Source of the DNA: Isochrysis galbana | Taxonomy: Eukaryota > Haptophyta > Isochrysidales > Isochrysidaceae | Direction of reading: 5' to 3' | NCBI GenBank assembly: GCA_018136815.1 | Contig: CM030932.1 | Span: forward strand, 9,767,124 to 9,831,123 | Length of the DNA stretch: 64,000 bases | Shown: positions 40,157-50,392 of the stretch, one piece after another | Position numbering within the stretch: position 1 is the stretch's first letter | Layout: each line of letters starts with the position of its first letter | Made by a program: the position numbers and the translations under genes | The notes under the pieces: generated by a model | Database searches by the model: none | Told to the model about the DNA's origin: nothing | What the model saw: the letters and a program-made list of their open reading frames with translations, nothing else

Positions 40157-40212
<56 letters not shown>
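39190..40212. repeat. CT array with a TCTCTTC heptamer core
   Basis: From ~39240 to ~39790 the sequence is nearly pure TCTCTTC heptamer (roughly 75 units), flanked by CT dinucleotide stretches, with a pure CT run at 40161-40212. It precedes the receptor-like gene at 40244, with pyrimidines on the coding strand. Frames through it encode Ser/Leu/Phe or Arg/Glu repeats and are not genes. Confidence 0.9.
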
Positions 40213-40215
<3 letters not shown>

Positions 40216-40243
40216 CACGCGGCGGCGGGAGAGAGAGGGAGAG

Positions 40244-43200
40244 ATGAGCCGGCCTCCGTGCGCCTCCCTCGCCGGCCGCACGCCGATCGAGCCCCCTCTC
40301 TCCTCTCTCGGATGCAGAGCGCTCTCTCCTCCCTCGGCTACCTTCTCTCAAGCCAGCCTTCTCCTCTGCCACCAGAGGTATATGGAGGTAGAGGCGGCTT
40401 CCCCGAGAGATTCTCTTTGCTCTCACGGCTGCAGGGCTTGCCAGTACGTCTGGACGCCCGAAGAGCACCGCTTTCAGTGCGTTGAGCACCCAGAGACGTT
40501 CTACGGATGTAGCCGTGCGCCGCATCGCGAGCTGCTGCTGCAGCAACATCGGGGGATAAGCCGGGCACAGGCCGCCCTGCCTCCTCCGTTCCCTCCGCCA
40601 TGGTTCTTCATCCCACCCTCCCCGCCGCCGCCGACGCTATCCCCTTGGCCTCCTTACACTCTTCTGACGGGTCATTCCCCGCCGCCGCCGCCGCCTCCGC
40701 CCTCACCCCTCACCTGCAACTTGAACTTGTGCGAGAACAACGGGCAGTGCGGCTACTGCTTGCAAGCGGCATCCGAGTGCCCTTTCATTGCATTATGGTA
40801 TCCAAGATGTGATGAGGACTTCGCCAACAGCCCCATTGGCCAGCGGTGCGTGCACCGGGTTGGTGATTCGTGCGGCACCAGCGTGCACCTCAACAACTGC
40901 ATATTTGGCCGAGATGTATACCAAAAGCAGGACTGCTCCGTTGTCTCTCCTTCCCCCCCGTCCCCACCGCTTCCACCACCCTCGCTGCCTGAGCCCCCCC
41001 CTTCGCCGCCAAGCCCGCCTCTATCACCACCACCCTCGCCGCCATCACCTCCTTCTCCTCCTGCTCCTTCGCCGCCGCCTCCGTCGCCACAACCACCGCC
41101 GTCCCCGCCGCCACCTCCCACATCACCGCCCCCGAGTCCGCCAGGTTCCCCGCCGCCTCCCTCCCCGTACCCACCCTCTCCGTCCCCGCCGCCTCCTTTG
41201 CCATTGACTCCCTCGCCCATGCCCCCGCCGCCGCCTCCACCACCTCCGCCACCCTCGCCGCCGCCACCGCCCTTGCCTCCGCCGCCTTCGCCGCGTCCAT
41301 ACCCACCTCCTCAGCCTCCTCCGCGGACACCTCCACCTCCGATGCCGCCGCCTCCCTCTCCCCATCCACCACCTCCACCATCCTCGCCCAGCCCCTCGCC
41401 GGCACCGTCCGACCCTCCGCCAACGCCCGCGCCAAGCGCGCAATGCAGTGAGCTGCAGTTCACGGTCGAACGCGAGCTATTGACCGGAATGCGCGGGAAC
41501 GAGTGGTGCTACAGCCGGAGCTCACCATCTAACGTCTTCGTACAGGAGGATAGCGTTCGCTGCATCAATGCCTACGTAGACCCCTCAACGAGTGGCTCTC
41601 CGGTCGACTATTCCTTTGATTGTAGCTTTGGGTGCGTTCGCTGCATGTACGGGCCAGTCACCACCTCGTCTGGCTTCACCTACAGGTGCTTCTCCGACGG
41701 CGTTGTCATTTTTGGCTGTGCATCGCCTTCACCCGTTGCGCCGCCTTCTCCGCCTCTTCTGCCGCCAATGCCAGCTCCTTTGCCTCCGTTTGTTGCCCGT
41801 CCTTCGCCACCTCCATCGTCTCCATTTCTACCACAGGTTCCTGTATCGCCGCCCCCGCCGCTGCAGCACCCTCCGCCGCTACCGCTGAACCTGCGGCTTC
41901 CCCCCTCGCCGCCGCCACCACGGCCCCCTCCGCCGTCACCGCCGTTGTCCCCTTTGCTACTCCCGCCATTACCGCCCTTTCCACCGCCGCCAATACCGCG
42001 GTCCCCTCCGCCATCCTCGCCGCATTTCGTCTCTCTACCGACGCCTCCACCGTCGCCTCTATCGCCGCTACCACCTTTAACGCCATCATCTCCATGTACA
42101 TTGCCATCATGGGTTGGAGACAGGGATCGCTTGTCAGGGTTCCGTGGGAACGAATGGTGCTACAGCCGGAGCTCGCCATCTAGCGAGTTCACTCAAATTG
42201 ACAGTGATAGCTGCAACAGCGCCTACGTGGACCCTGTCTCTACTGGCTCGCCCGATGACTACGCCTTCGACTGCAGCTTTGGATGCTCCCGTTGCGTCTA
42301 CACATCGGTCACAGCCTCCTCTGGTGATACGGCGTTCAAGTGCACTTCGGAGGCCACGGTTGTCTTCGCATGCGATTCCCCGCCGCCACCTGCCCTAAGC
42401 TCGCCGTCGGCAGCATCGCCTCCCCCCCCGCCACCCCGCGGGCCCCCGACACCATTGCCTCCGCGTTCACCTCACCCGTCGCCGCCACCAGCACCACCGA
42501 CGGCGCTTCCAACATCACTACCCTCACCTCCTCCGCCCTCCCCGGTCCCTGCATCGCCTGCCTCATCTCTTCTTCCTTCACCGCCATCCGTTCCCTCCCC
42601 GTTGACACCCTCTGGATCCCCGGGACCTCTTGTATTATCTCCATCTTCACCTCCACCCCCCTGGCCGGTATTGCCCCCTTCCTCGCCGTTCTCACCCCCC
42701 AGCATGCCAATAGGCCCTTGTTCGCCCCCCCCGCCGCCCGGAACACCTCCAGCACCAGCCCCCACCGTGCCATCACCCGCGCCAATTACCATGCCTTTGG
42801 TACCTCCGCCTACCTTACCACCAGCGGTGCCTCCACCAACTCCTGCACCGGTACTCTCACCGGCTTCGATTCCAAGGCCTCAGCCGATGTCACCGCCTTT
42901 CGCGCCAAACCTTGCGCCCTCGACACCACCGAGTGCGTCACGACCCTCGCCTTGGGTCCCGCCTTCACCGCTTTCGGCCCCGTTTCCTTCGGCCCCGCCC
43001 GCTTCTCCCCACTTGCCGACCTCTACGCCTCTTCCACCTTCCTCGCCTCCAATATTCCCAGCCCCATCTGTGCCGCCCGAGCCATCGCTGCCAATGGAAT
43101 TTCCGTCGCCAATGCCGTCGACCCCGCCTAATCCTTCTCAGACGCCGTCACCCCTTCGTCCGTCGTCGCTTCCGTTGCCCTTGTCACCACCGCGACCGCC

Positions 43201-45469
43201 TCTGCTGCATCCTCCTCTACCGTTCCTACCGCCTGCACTATATCCAACTCATCCGTCCCCGTCCATCCCTTCCTCACCACCTCCGGTCTTGGCGAGTCCA
43301 TCAATACCTCCATCACCCCCGCCCACCTCACCACCTCGTTTTCCTCCACAACGGCCGTCATCTCCACCGCAGTCGTCTCCCCTACCCGCATTGCCGCCGG
43401 CGCCGCTGACGCCACCGCCGCCGCCGCCTTCTTTCCCATTGCCATCATCACCGCCCCCCCCACCTTTTGCCCCACCTTCATCGCCCCCGCCGCGCCCTCC
43501 TCCACAATTGCCCTCCCCACCGTCGATGCCACCACTGCCGCCCTCACCGTCTTCGCCGCCCTCACCTTCACCACTGCCGCCGCCACCACGCTCGCCGCCG
43601 TCGCCGCCCTTTTCCCCGCCATCGATGCCTCCGCCATCGATGATTTCACCTCCGCCGCCTTTACCCCCCCCTCCGCCGCCAATGCTTCCCCCGCTGGCAC
43701 CTGGGGAGTCAATGGCAGAGGATATCACGTTCCGCGCCATCGAACTTGATCCCGGCCGCCGGCTTACGAGCAGGAGGCGGCTCGTCCTCGACTTGGTGAC
43801 ATTGAGGAACGCGACATTGTTTCTCATTCCTGGCGCGTCCGACATCGTAGTCTCGCAGGTTCTCGACGGTATCGACAAAATCACCCGCGTCACTGTTGTA
43901 CTCATTGTTGGGCAAGCGAGTCTGACGCCCGAAGATGTGATAGCGATTATCTCGGCAGACACATTTCCCGGCGAGCTGAGCGCGTTTGTTGGGACTCCGC
44001 TTCGAGTGGCTTGCTGCACATACGAGGGAAGAGTCTTGGCGGCGCCGAGCCCGACATTTGTGCCGAGCCCGCCACGGTCTCCGGAGGATTCTGCTTCAAA
44101 TCTACTCTGGGGATTGCCCATCTGGGCCATCGTCATCATCTTTGCGTCGGGTGGCACTCTTATGTTGTGCATACTCCTAGTGCTCATTTACTGCCTTCTC
44201 CGCCGTCGCCGTCAACAGCGTGATGACGAGACAGGCATCAAGGCGGCGCCGGGACGGTCTCAGGTCACGAAAAAATATTCGTTTCAAGCAACCCCTGACA
44301 CGGTCGGTGGCTATGGACCCAGCCCTACGGTGGTTGAGCCTAGTTCTCGGGCGGCCGAAAAAAGGCCAGTTACGAGAGCAGCAGGGAGCGAAGCCGGTCC
44401 CAGCTCCCAGGTGTGCGCTGGCGCTCCAGAGAGTGTAGAGCCATCTTTGCTTGTTGCATCGAGAAGACTGCCTTCACTGGAGAATAGCATCCGGCCCAAT
44501 GGGCCCCAACGTTCAAGTCCGGGATCACTGCGGCCGGAGAACAGCACGAATCCGTCGTCCTCGCAAGAAGAATCGGAGGCTCCTCAAGCGGCCTTGTGGC
44601 ACGTTCGGCTGACGGAGCTCGGCGATAGCTCGCAGCCAAACAATGAGGTGCTAGACCGAGCAATGGAGAAACTCGATGTATTTTGCAGGTCTAGCGCATG
44701 GGCCACGACGAAGAGGAATCTGGCCATGGCGCTCAAGGCTCGCACGCTACCTGAGAGTGACATGTCCCTCGAGGCCCACCAGCTCTTCCACGTCTTGTCA
44801 TCGCCGGCAGTGGGCTTTCGCGAATTCACCCAGCAAGAAGCTGAGGCGGTGGTGCACGCCCTCGACGCCAATGGCTCTGGTGTAATAAACATTCGGCAAC
44901 TCGACGAAACGGTCAACGAGTTCAGACAACAGAGAGAGCTATCGCGGCGCAAATTGGCGGCGACGCCTCACACGGGCCCGAGCTTGGCAGCAAGAGTTAG
45001 CAGGAATACAAGTCCACGAATGGGCTCGACCTCGCACGCGTCTCCAGCGCTCGTACACGCGTTGGAAAGTGGCCGGAGTAGCGACCACAACCAATCCACG
45101 GAACCTGCACGCTTACGGCCGAGCCCTCGGCGTGGACGTGCTATTGTGGGTGATAGTAGTACAGACGCCGGCAGTCCAAGCGTCGGAGCGCGAGCCAACC
45201 AGTCGAGCGCACCCGCAGCGCGCACTTCACGCTGCCTAGTATCCGTGCATGCCATGGAAGTCTCGAGAGAGTCCGCATCACCGCCCCGAACGCTTCCTGC
45301 CATCCACGCGCCGCCGGAGACTATTCGATCTAGAGGCAGAGAATCTAATGTCTTCCCGCTGAGTTCCGAATCCAACGCGGAATCAAGCACACCCGGGTCC
45401 AGCCAACTATATCGTCCGCAGCGGCCAAGCGGAAGCCAGCTTGAGCCTTGGAGACTCTACAAGGTGTAA
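40244..45469 (+). CDS. giant proline-rich (HRGP-like) type I membrane protein with degenerate EF-hand
   Basis: 1741 aa in one exon from ATG 40244. Layout: Cys-rich N-terminal module (CSHGCRACQYVW ... ETFYGCS), a second Cys module (~158-230, CNLNLCENNGQCGYC), then SPPPP/PPSPP hydroxyproline-type arms. These separate two homologous Cys modules (~401-495 and ~616-710) sharing RGNEWCYSRSSPS, C..AYVDP, GSP.DY.FDCSFGC.RC.Y. A ~580-residue Pro/Ser region follows, then a folded juxtamembrane domain, a transmembrane helix (~1288-1320, IWAIVIIFASGGTLMLCILL), a basic stop (LRRRRQQR) and a ~420-residue Ser-rich tail. The tail has one EF-hand-like loop, DANGSGVINIRQ, with Gln instead of Glu at position 12. 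No clear signal peptide follows this ATG, so a 5' exon may be missing. Likely cell-surface/extracellular-matrix protein. Confidence 0.7.
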   Translation: MSRPPCASLAGRTPIEPPLSSLGCRALSPPSATFSQASLLLCHQRYMEVEAASPRDSLCSHGCRACQYVWTPEEHRFQCVEHPETFYGCSRAPHRELLLQQHRGISRAQAALPPPFPPPWFFIPPSPPPPTLSPWPPYTLLTGHSPPPPPPPPSPLTCNLNLCENNGQCGYCLQAASECPFIALWYPRCDEDFANSPIGQRCVHRVGDSCGTSVHLNNCIFGRDVYQKQDCSVVSPSPPSPPLPPPSLPEPPPSPPSPPLSPPPSPPSPPSPPAPSPPPPSPQPPPSPPPPPTSPPPSPPGSPPPPSPYPPSPSPPPPLPLTPSPMPPPPPPPPPPPSPPPPPLPPPPSPRPYPPPQPPPRTPPPPMPPPPSPHPPPPPSSPSPSPAPSDPPPTPAPSAQCSELQFTVERELLTGMRGNEWCYSRSSPSNVFVQEDSVRCINAYVDPSTSGSPVDYSFDCSFGCVRCMYGPVTTSSGFTYRCFSDGVVIFGCASPSPVAPPSPPLLPPMPAPLPPFVARPSPPPSSPFLPQVPVSPPPPLQHPPPLPLNLRLPPSPPPPRPPPPSPPLSPLLLPPLPPFPPPPIPRSPPPSSPHFVSLPTPPPSPLSPLPPLTPSSPCTLPSWVGDRDRLSGFRGNEWCYSRSSPSSEFTQIDSDSCNSAYVDPVSTGSPDDYAFDCSFGCSRCVYTSVTASSGDTAFKCTSEATVVFACDSPPPPALSSPSAASPPPPPPRGPPTPLPPRSPHPSPPPAPPTALPTSLPSPPPPSPVPASPASSLLPSPPSVPSPLTPSGSPGPLVLSPSSPPPPWPVLPPSSPFSPPSMPIGPCSPPPPPGTPPAPAPTVPSPAPITMPLVPPPTLPPAVPPPTPAPVLSPASIPRPQPMSPPFAPNLAPSTPPSASRPSPWVPPSPLSAPFPSAPPASPHLPTSTPLPPSSPPIFPAPSVPPEPSLPMEFPSPMPSTPPNPSQTPSPLRPSSLPLPLSPPRPPLLHPPLPFLPPALYPTHPSPSIPSSPPPVLASPSIPPSPPPTSPPRFPPQRPSSPPQSSPLPALPPAPLTPPPPPPSFPLPSSPPPPPFAPPSSPPPRPPPQLPSPPSMPPLPPSPSSPPSPSPLPPPPRSPPSPPFSPPSMPPPSMISPPPPLPPPPPPMLPPLAPGESMAEDITFRAIELDPGRRLTSRRRLVLDLVTLRNATLFLIPGASDIVVSQVLDGIDKITRVTVVLIVGQASLTPEDVIAIISADTFPGELSAFVGTPLRVACCTYEGRVLAAPSPTFVPSPPRSPEDSASNLLWGLPIWAIVIIFASGGTLMLCILLVLIYCLLRRRRQQRDDETGIKAAPGRSQVTKKYSFQATPDTVGGYGPSPTVVEPSSRAAEKRPVTRAAGSEAGPSSQVCAGAPESVEPSLLVASRRLPSLENSIRPNGPQRSSPGSLRPENSTNPSSSQEESEAPQAALWHVRLTELGDSSQPNNEVLDRAMEKLDVFCRSSAWATTKRNLAMALKARTLPESDMSLEAHQLFHVLSSPAVGFREFTQQEAEAVVHALDANGSGVINIRQLDETVNEFRQQRELSRRKLAATPHTGPSLAARVSRNTSPRMGSTSHASPALVHALESGRSSDHNQSTEPARLRPSPRRGRAIVGDSSTDAGSPSVGARANQSSAPAARTSRCLVSVHAMEVSRESASPPRTLPAIHAPPETIRSRGRESNVFPLSSESNAESSTPGSSQLYRPQRPSGSQLEPWRLYKV

Positions 45470-45576
45470 GAGCTCGGCGAAGGCACTGCGCCGCGGGTCA
45501 CCTTGTGAATGCGCCTGTGTGGCGAACGATGCGCATTTTTCCCTCTTGCCAATGTTCGCTCGACAATCAATTTCCA

Positions 45577-45706
45577 ATAAAAAACCTTTAAATATTCTCG
45601 CCTCGCGCGTGGCCGCGCATCATGCTATGCTACCACGCCTTCATTCCCTCCTTATCCTTCACCAACCTGCCTTGCGGCGACGTCCCCTCATGCACTACTT
45701 AGGGGC
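45577..45706 (-). repeat. SINE-like family S, copy 4
   Basis: Reverse orientation: TAAAAAACCTTTAAATATTCTCGCC, CGCGCGTGG, ACCTGCCTTGCGGCGACG, CCCCTCATGCACTACTTAGGGGC. This is the uninterrupted form of the site that carries MITE family 2 in copy 2. Confidence 0.78.
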
Positions 45707-46435
45707 CCGGGTCGTGCAACTATCGTTAAAATGATAGAGTCATGGAGCGCGCCGCTCCCCTCTCCCCTCCTCTCCTGCCGCCCCCCCCCCCCCGCCGCGA
45801 CGGACGATCGGGCCATGCTCGACGCATCGCACCTGAAGCGCCCACGAGAGGGCGCCTCCCCGACCAAGGTGCGCACGAGGCGCGCCCCGTGCCACCCTCG
45901 GACAGCCACACACCACCATGGCCAGCAAGGCCAACAAAAGACAAAAGTCGCGTTCCGTCGAAAGAGGAACAGACTGTAGTTTTGTTTTTGATTAGAAGGT
46001 TATGTTTTAGACGGCGCGGGTTTGACGACTGAAAAAGAAAATCTCCACCCTTTCTTAGGGCTCGCCATGGCTCGCGGGTGGCAATGTACCTGAGGTGGGG
46101 CCAAGCACGCAAGGCGCAGCATTTCCACCCCCCTCGTGAGGCGCTGGAGTTTCGAGTTTCTCTGCTGCTTACATAGGAGGGTGACACCCGGTGACACCCG
46201 GAAATGATAATTCAGGGGTTGCAGGTGTCGTCGTGTCGTCCCGCGTGAGCGAATCTTGTTATCGGGTCAGTTGATGAGCCTCTGTGCCGCAATGGGTGTC
46301 ATGCAGTTGGAACGGTTTCCAGGAAGGGCCAAAAGAGTTCCGAAGAAGCTCGAAGCCGGGGGAAGCCCCTTCCTACAATAGGCGTTTCCCCCCAATAAAA
46401 AATTTCGTATTAGTAAACATATCATTCTTTTAGGG
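45707..46435. other. intergenic, no supported gene
   Basis: Contains a short plus-strand ORF (45918, MASKANKRQKSRSVERG ...) too short to support, a reverse copy of GACGGAACGCGACTT (45948-45962), and TGACACCCGG direct repeats (46181-46201). Confidence 0.4.
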
Positions 46436-46559
46436 GGGGAGAGAGAGAAGAGAGAGAGAGAGAAGAGAGAGAGAGAGAAGAGAGAGAGAGAGAAGAGAGA
46501 GAGAGAATGAGAAGAGAGAGGGAGAGGGAGAGGGAGAGGGAGAGGGAGAGGGAGAGGGA

Positions 46560-46657
<98 letters not shown>

Positions 46658-46690
46658 GGAGAGGGGGGGAGAGAGAGAAAGAGAGAGAGA
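46436..46690. repeat. GA microsatellite upstream of methyltransferase gene
   Basis: GAGAGA / GAGAGAGAAGAGA repeats with purines on the coding strand of the downstream gene, opposite to most other start-proximal tracts in the window. Confidence 0.85.
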
Positions 46691-46745
46691 GCCTCGCGTG
46701 GCACCGTGTCGCGGCGAAAGGGGAGTCTCAGCAGTCGTGGAAGCC

Positions 46746-47858
46746 ATGGGGGCCGGCGCCGAGCGTCGCGCCGCGGTACGGCAGGCGCGCTGGCAGACCG
46801 TTCGGACGAAGGACAGTTCAGCGCCACAGCCACGCTCTCGCTGCCGCACCTTGCCTGCGAACGCCACCCAAGAGGAAACACTCCAGCATAACACATGGGA
46901 TGACATAGAGTGGAGCCGAGAGGAGCTCACGGCCGCTGAGGCGCTCATCGGCAGCCAGCGCTCTCGTCAGCCTCCCTCACCCTCTCAGACAGGCGCGTAT
47001 GCATGGGAATCGCACTATGCCATCAACTTGCGCAACTATCAAGACCGGCATTACCTGCACAATGACTTCCCTTGGCTGCTGCCTGCGCACCCCGAGCGGA
47101 GCGGCCGGAGCGTGACCATCCTTGAGACAGGCTGTGGAGCGGGCAATGCGATGATGCCCATCCTGGCCGCAGACACTTCGGTGCGCGTCATCGGCTGCGA
47201 CGTGTCCGCCCGAGCCGTCTCTCTCGTCGACGAGAGGCTCGCTCGGGAAAAGCTGACGGAGCGTGCCACCACTGCAGTGTGGGACCTCACACAGCCTCCG
47301 CCACAATCGCTTCCGTCTCTGCCGTTTGCACACCTGGCGCTCTCCATCTTTACCCTCTCTGCTCTGCCGCCAACCTCGATGGTCGACGCGCTGCGGCATC
47401 TGCGCGCGTGCCTTCGCCCGGGGGGGCGCATACTGCTGCGCGATTATGGACGGCTGGACTCAAAGCAGCTTAAGTTTGCGCGCGTGGAGGGCGCCCGACT
47501 CGAATGCGGCATCGCGCAATGCGAATGGTACGCGCGTGGGGATGGTACGACTGTCACCTTTTTCAGCATTGAGTTGCTCCGCGACTTTGCAAGCGCGGCC
47601 GGCCTGGTAGTGGACGAATGCAGGCTGGACAAGCGGCTCGTCGTGAATCGAAAGACTGGTGTGCGGATACAAAGGGTATGGATCGTAGCTGTGCTCCGGA
47701 GGCCCGAGGTGGAGATCGCCAACATGCCCGCTGCGTACCCAATTAGGATAGTAATCGGACGGTTCAGACCACTGGCAATCGCTGCTATCTTTGTTGCCGG
47801 AGCGGCTGCGAGCGCCTGGTTGAAGAGCGCTTTAAGAGGGACTCGTAAGTGGCAGTGA
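46746..47858 (+). CDS. METTL2/6/8-type SAM methyltransferase (tRNA m3C type) with C-terminal hydrophobic anchor
   Basis: 370 aa, intronless. Family homologues make 3-methylcytidine in the anticodon loop of tRNAs. Signature blocks in order: WESHYAINLRNYQDRHYLHN and DFPWLL (family N-terminal motif), SAM motif I VTILETGCGAGNAMMPIL, VIGCDVSARAV, VWDLTQ, LSIFTLSALPP, LRPGGRILLRDYGRLDSKQL, ECGIAQCEWYARGDGTTVTF, and RRLVVNR-like DKRLVVNRKTGVRIQRVWIV. All catalytic landmarks appear present. Odd feature: after the normal family end there is a ~45-residue extension with one hydrophobic helix (PLAIAAIFVAGAAASAWL) and a basic tip, which would make it tail-anchored. ATG 46746 is the first real ATG after the GA tract. 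Confidence 0.85.
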   Translation: MGAGAERRAAVRQARWQTVRTKDSSAPQPRSRCRTLPANATQEETLQHNTWDDIEWSREELTAAEALIGSQRSRQPPSPSQTGAYAWESHYAINLRNYQDRHYLHNDFPWLLPAHPERSGRSVTILETGCGAGNAMMPILAADTSVRVIGCDVSARAVSLVDERLAREKLTERATTAVWDLTQPPPQSLPSLPFAHLALSIFTLSALPPTSMVDALRHLRACLRPGGRILLRDYGRLDSKQLKFARVEGARLECGIAQCEWYARGDGTTVTFFSIELLRDFASAAGLVVDECRLDKRLVVNRKTGVRIQRVWIVAVLRRPEVEIANMPAAYPIRIVIGRFRPLAIAAIFVAGAAASAWLKSALRGTRKWQ

Positions 47859-50392
47859 AGAGTAGTCGCTCCTACCTTAGACGACGGCCTGGTTCATTTC
47901 ACTAACCTATCGCCCCGCTTTTTGTTCTGGAGGGTCTCACTTTGCTAGTGCGTGTATGGCGCGCTGGCTTCGCTCTTGACTTCTCGTGCTCATTCTTGTT
48001 GTCTATGTGGCCTTTCCAAAAGGCATTGCGTGCACATTGAGCGAATCGATCGACCGGGTACTGCATTTCCTGTTGCCTTGTGCACTGTTGACGCTCGGAA
48101 CTCTAAAGCATGCCAAGCATAGACTTTATCAACTAAAGAATGAATGCGGCGTCAAGTCCGAAGTAAAAGAAATGTAGACGATCAATGTGTCTTCAAAAAA
48201 AAATCTGAAGATTCTGGGCTACTCGCCTACTCAGGGCGTATGGGTTCACGTTTACCCGGTGTTGACCCACTTTGCGTTAGCACCTCCATTGGCTAGGTGT
48301 GGCACATGCGTTAACACCTCATTCTGCAAGTGTTGGTACCTATCACAGGACGCCGTCCTTTACTTTCTACTCACGGCCAAGTCTTACTAATAATCCGCAA
48401 GATTCCCTCCATCAAGTCGAACCTTCCGGACTTTGACCTCGATGATCGTCTCCACTCCCTTGCACACGATGTGCTACGTCTGAGTCAATCTCGAACGTCT
48501 GGAACATTCTCAATCTATGTCTACATTCATCATGGACTTGATCTCAGTTCACCTCATGCTTCCGGACTCCTCTGATGCTCAATCTCAATGTATTCTCAGA
48601 TACCCCAAGGCACCCCTAGGACACCCCCTTGGTGAACTACACCCTCAGCCAATCAAGGTGCCCTAGTGCCTTTCTGACCCATTCGCCAAAGTTACTATCA
48701 TTCCTCTCTTCACTTCGATTCTGTTCTTTCTCATCTCTACCTGTCACACACTATTACCTGTTCTCTTACGATAGCTTAATGTGTGTGATACAGGCTGAAG
48801 TGTTTTGTTGGAATCTCATGTGGCACAGTGGAGATTTGCTTGGTTTTTGTCCCAAGGTGGCCCTCAGTGCTCGGTTCTATCCCCATCGCTCAGCTGTCTG
48901 TCGCGATCCCTCACAATGCTGGTAATCCTTTTTGCAATCCCTCTGGTCCACTACTGGGTACCAGTACAACAGTACCATCAGCGGGTTAACACCATACCGC
49001 CGGTACTGTGTACTGTGTAGCTACGGTGCACCCACACACCCACGCACCCACGCACCCACTGACTCTTACGTGCCGCGCGTGCGCGCGCACGAGGAGCAAG
49101 GAGCTGCACGGCCAAGTGGGGAGTTGCTCTTCGGCGCGGGCGCCACGGCCGACTTGGAGCTTGCGCGGCTGCTGCACCTGCTGCTGCGCGCGCTGCGCTG
49201 CTGCCGCTACGCGGGCGGTGCGACCTCGACGGTATTATATATTATATTGGCGGAAATGCCGCAGCCGTGACGTCAGCCAACGTGGCGAGGCCGACTTGCA
49301 GCTAGCCCATGCCGGCCGCTATGTCCATGACAGCGGAGTGTGCAGGCTCAGCGAAACGGCTCCTTCTCCTAGGCAAAGCGGCGCCGCGTATGCGTATGGC
49401 CGCCCCGCCAGCGGCCTAACGGCCTATCAGGGTGTTGATTTCGCTTTTCATCCGATGTTGGATTCTGCTAGGGTGTTTATTTGTTCTATTCTTATGGTGG
49501 GCTTCGCGCTTAGGTAGATAGAGATCATTTCGATTGTGCTAGCTATCGTCTATCCCACACTGGACCTTGACCTTGAGCACATCTACTTTCTAGTAGCAAC
49601 TCTTCAGCTGTGTCCCGGCAAAAGTTTACTCTCAGAGAGGTGTCGCGTAACGCGATGCCCACCACCCGCAACAATGAGGGCTACTAGCACTGGTCGTTGG
49701 TCACAGACAAAGTACAAAATAACACAAGGCACGGTCAACAACACGAGGAGCGAGTTTGAATCCGGCTCAATAAAACCTACCGTGGGCCGCAGTCGGAATA
49801 AGCCTTTCGTTGTGCCGCGCAGAGCACAAGGGGCAAAGGCCAACAAGAACGGCGTTTTCTACGACTAATACACGCCACATGAGACCGCAACATTATCATA
49901 GTGATGACGGGACCGAATAGCGCGCAAAAGCAATAACAGCTTGCTCGCCAGAGTGGAGTACCAAACATGCTAACCGCTTTGGACGCTCCAGCATGGCAAG
50001 TCGCAGTTCCACACTTGATCCCTCTGCTGCAAGAGTCTTGTTCCCAAGTTGACTCGGCGGCTTACTCGCCCGTGCGTCGGCTATGCTCACCGCAATCAGT
50101 TGCTCGTCACGAAATGATTGTGGCACGACTCCCAAACTTTCGCCAATGTCAGCGTTGATGAAATAGAGTGCAAAATGATCTTGCCCTCGCGCGGGCTTCA
50201 CAAAGCCACTGACCATCAAATGTACGCGCTTGTGGCTTAGCTAGGCAACACAGCTCTGGCGGCGTGGTTCAGCCCGCCCGCATGCGAAATCAGGGCAAGG
50301 GAGTGTGATGCGGTCGCCCATGAGCCGACTCCTTTGATGAGCTATTGTGAAGACGGACTGAGTAATGCGAGCCGCAGCGGCGACTCCGGCAC
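47859..50392. other. intergenic, no supported gene
   Basis: Less GC-rich. Contains a second AAAAAAAAATCTGAAGATTCTGGG motif (48197-48220), short CACCCACGCAC repeats (49025-49060) and a 64-codon basic ORF (49674-49868) of unknown reality. No homology recognised. Confidence 0.4.

Noticed and set aside
39971-40243. Upstream extension of the receptor-like ORF
   Set aside because: Opens at a TTG codon and runs through the CT microsatellite; the first ATG leading into Cys-rich sequence is 40244.
40890-44187. Long antisense and other-frame ORFs rich in Ala, Gly or His across the proline-rich gene
   Set aside because: Shadows of CCN codon repeats; the plus frame alone has ordered Cys modules, a transmembrane helix and an EF-hand-like loop.
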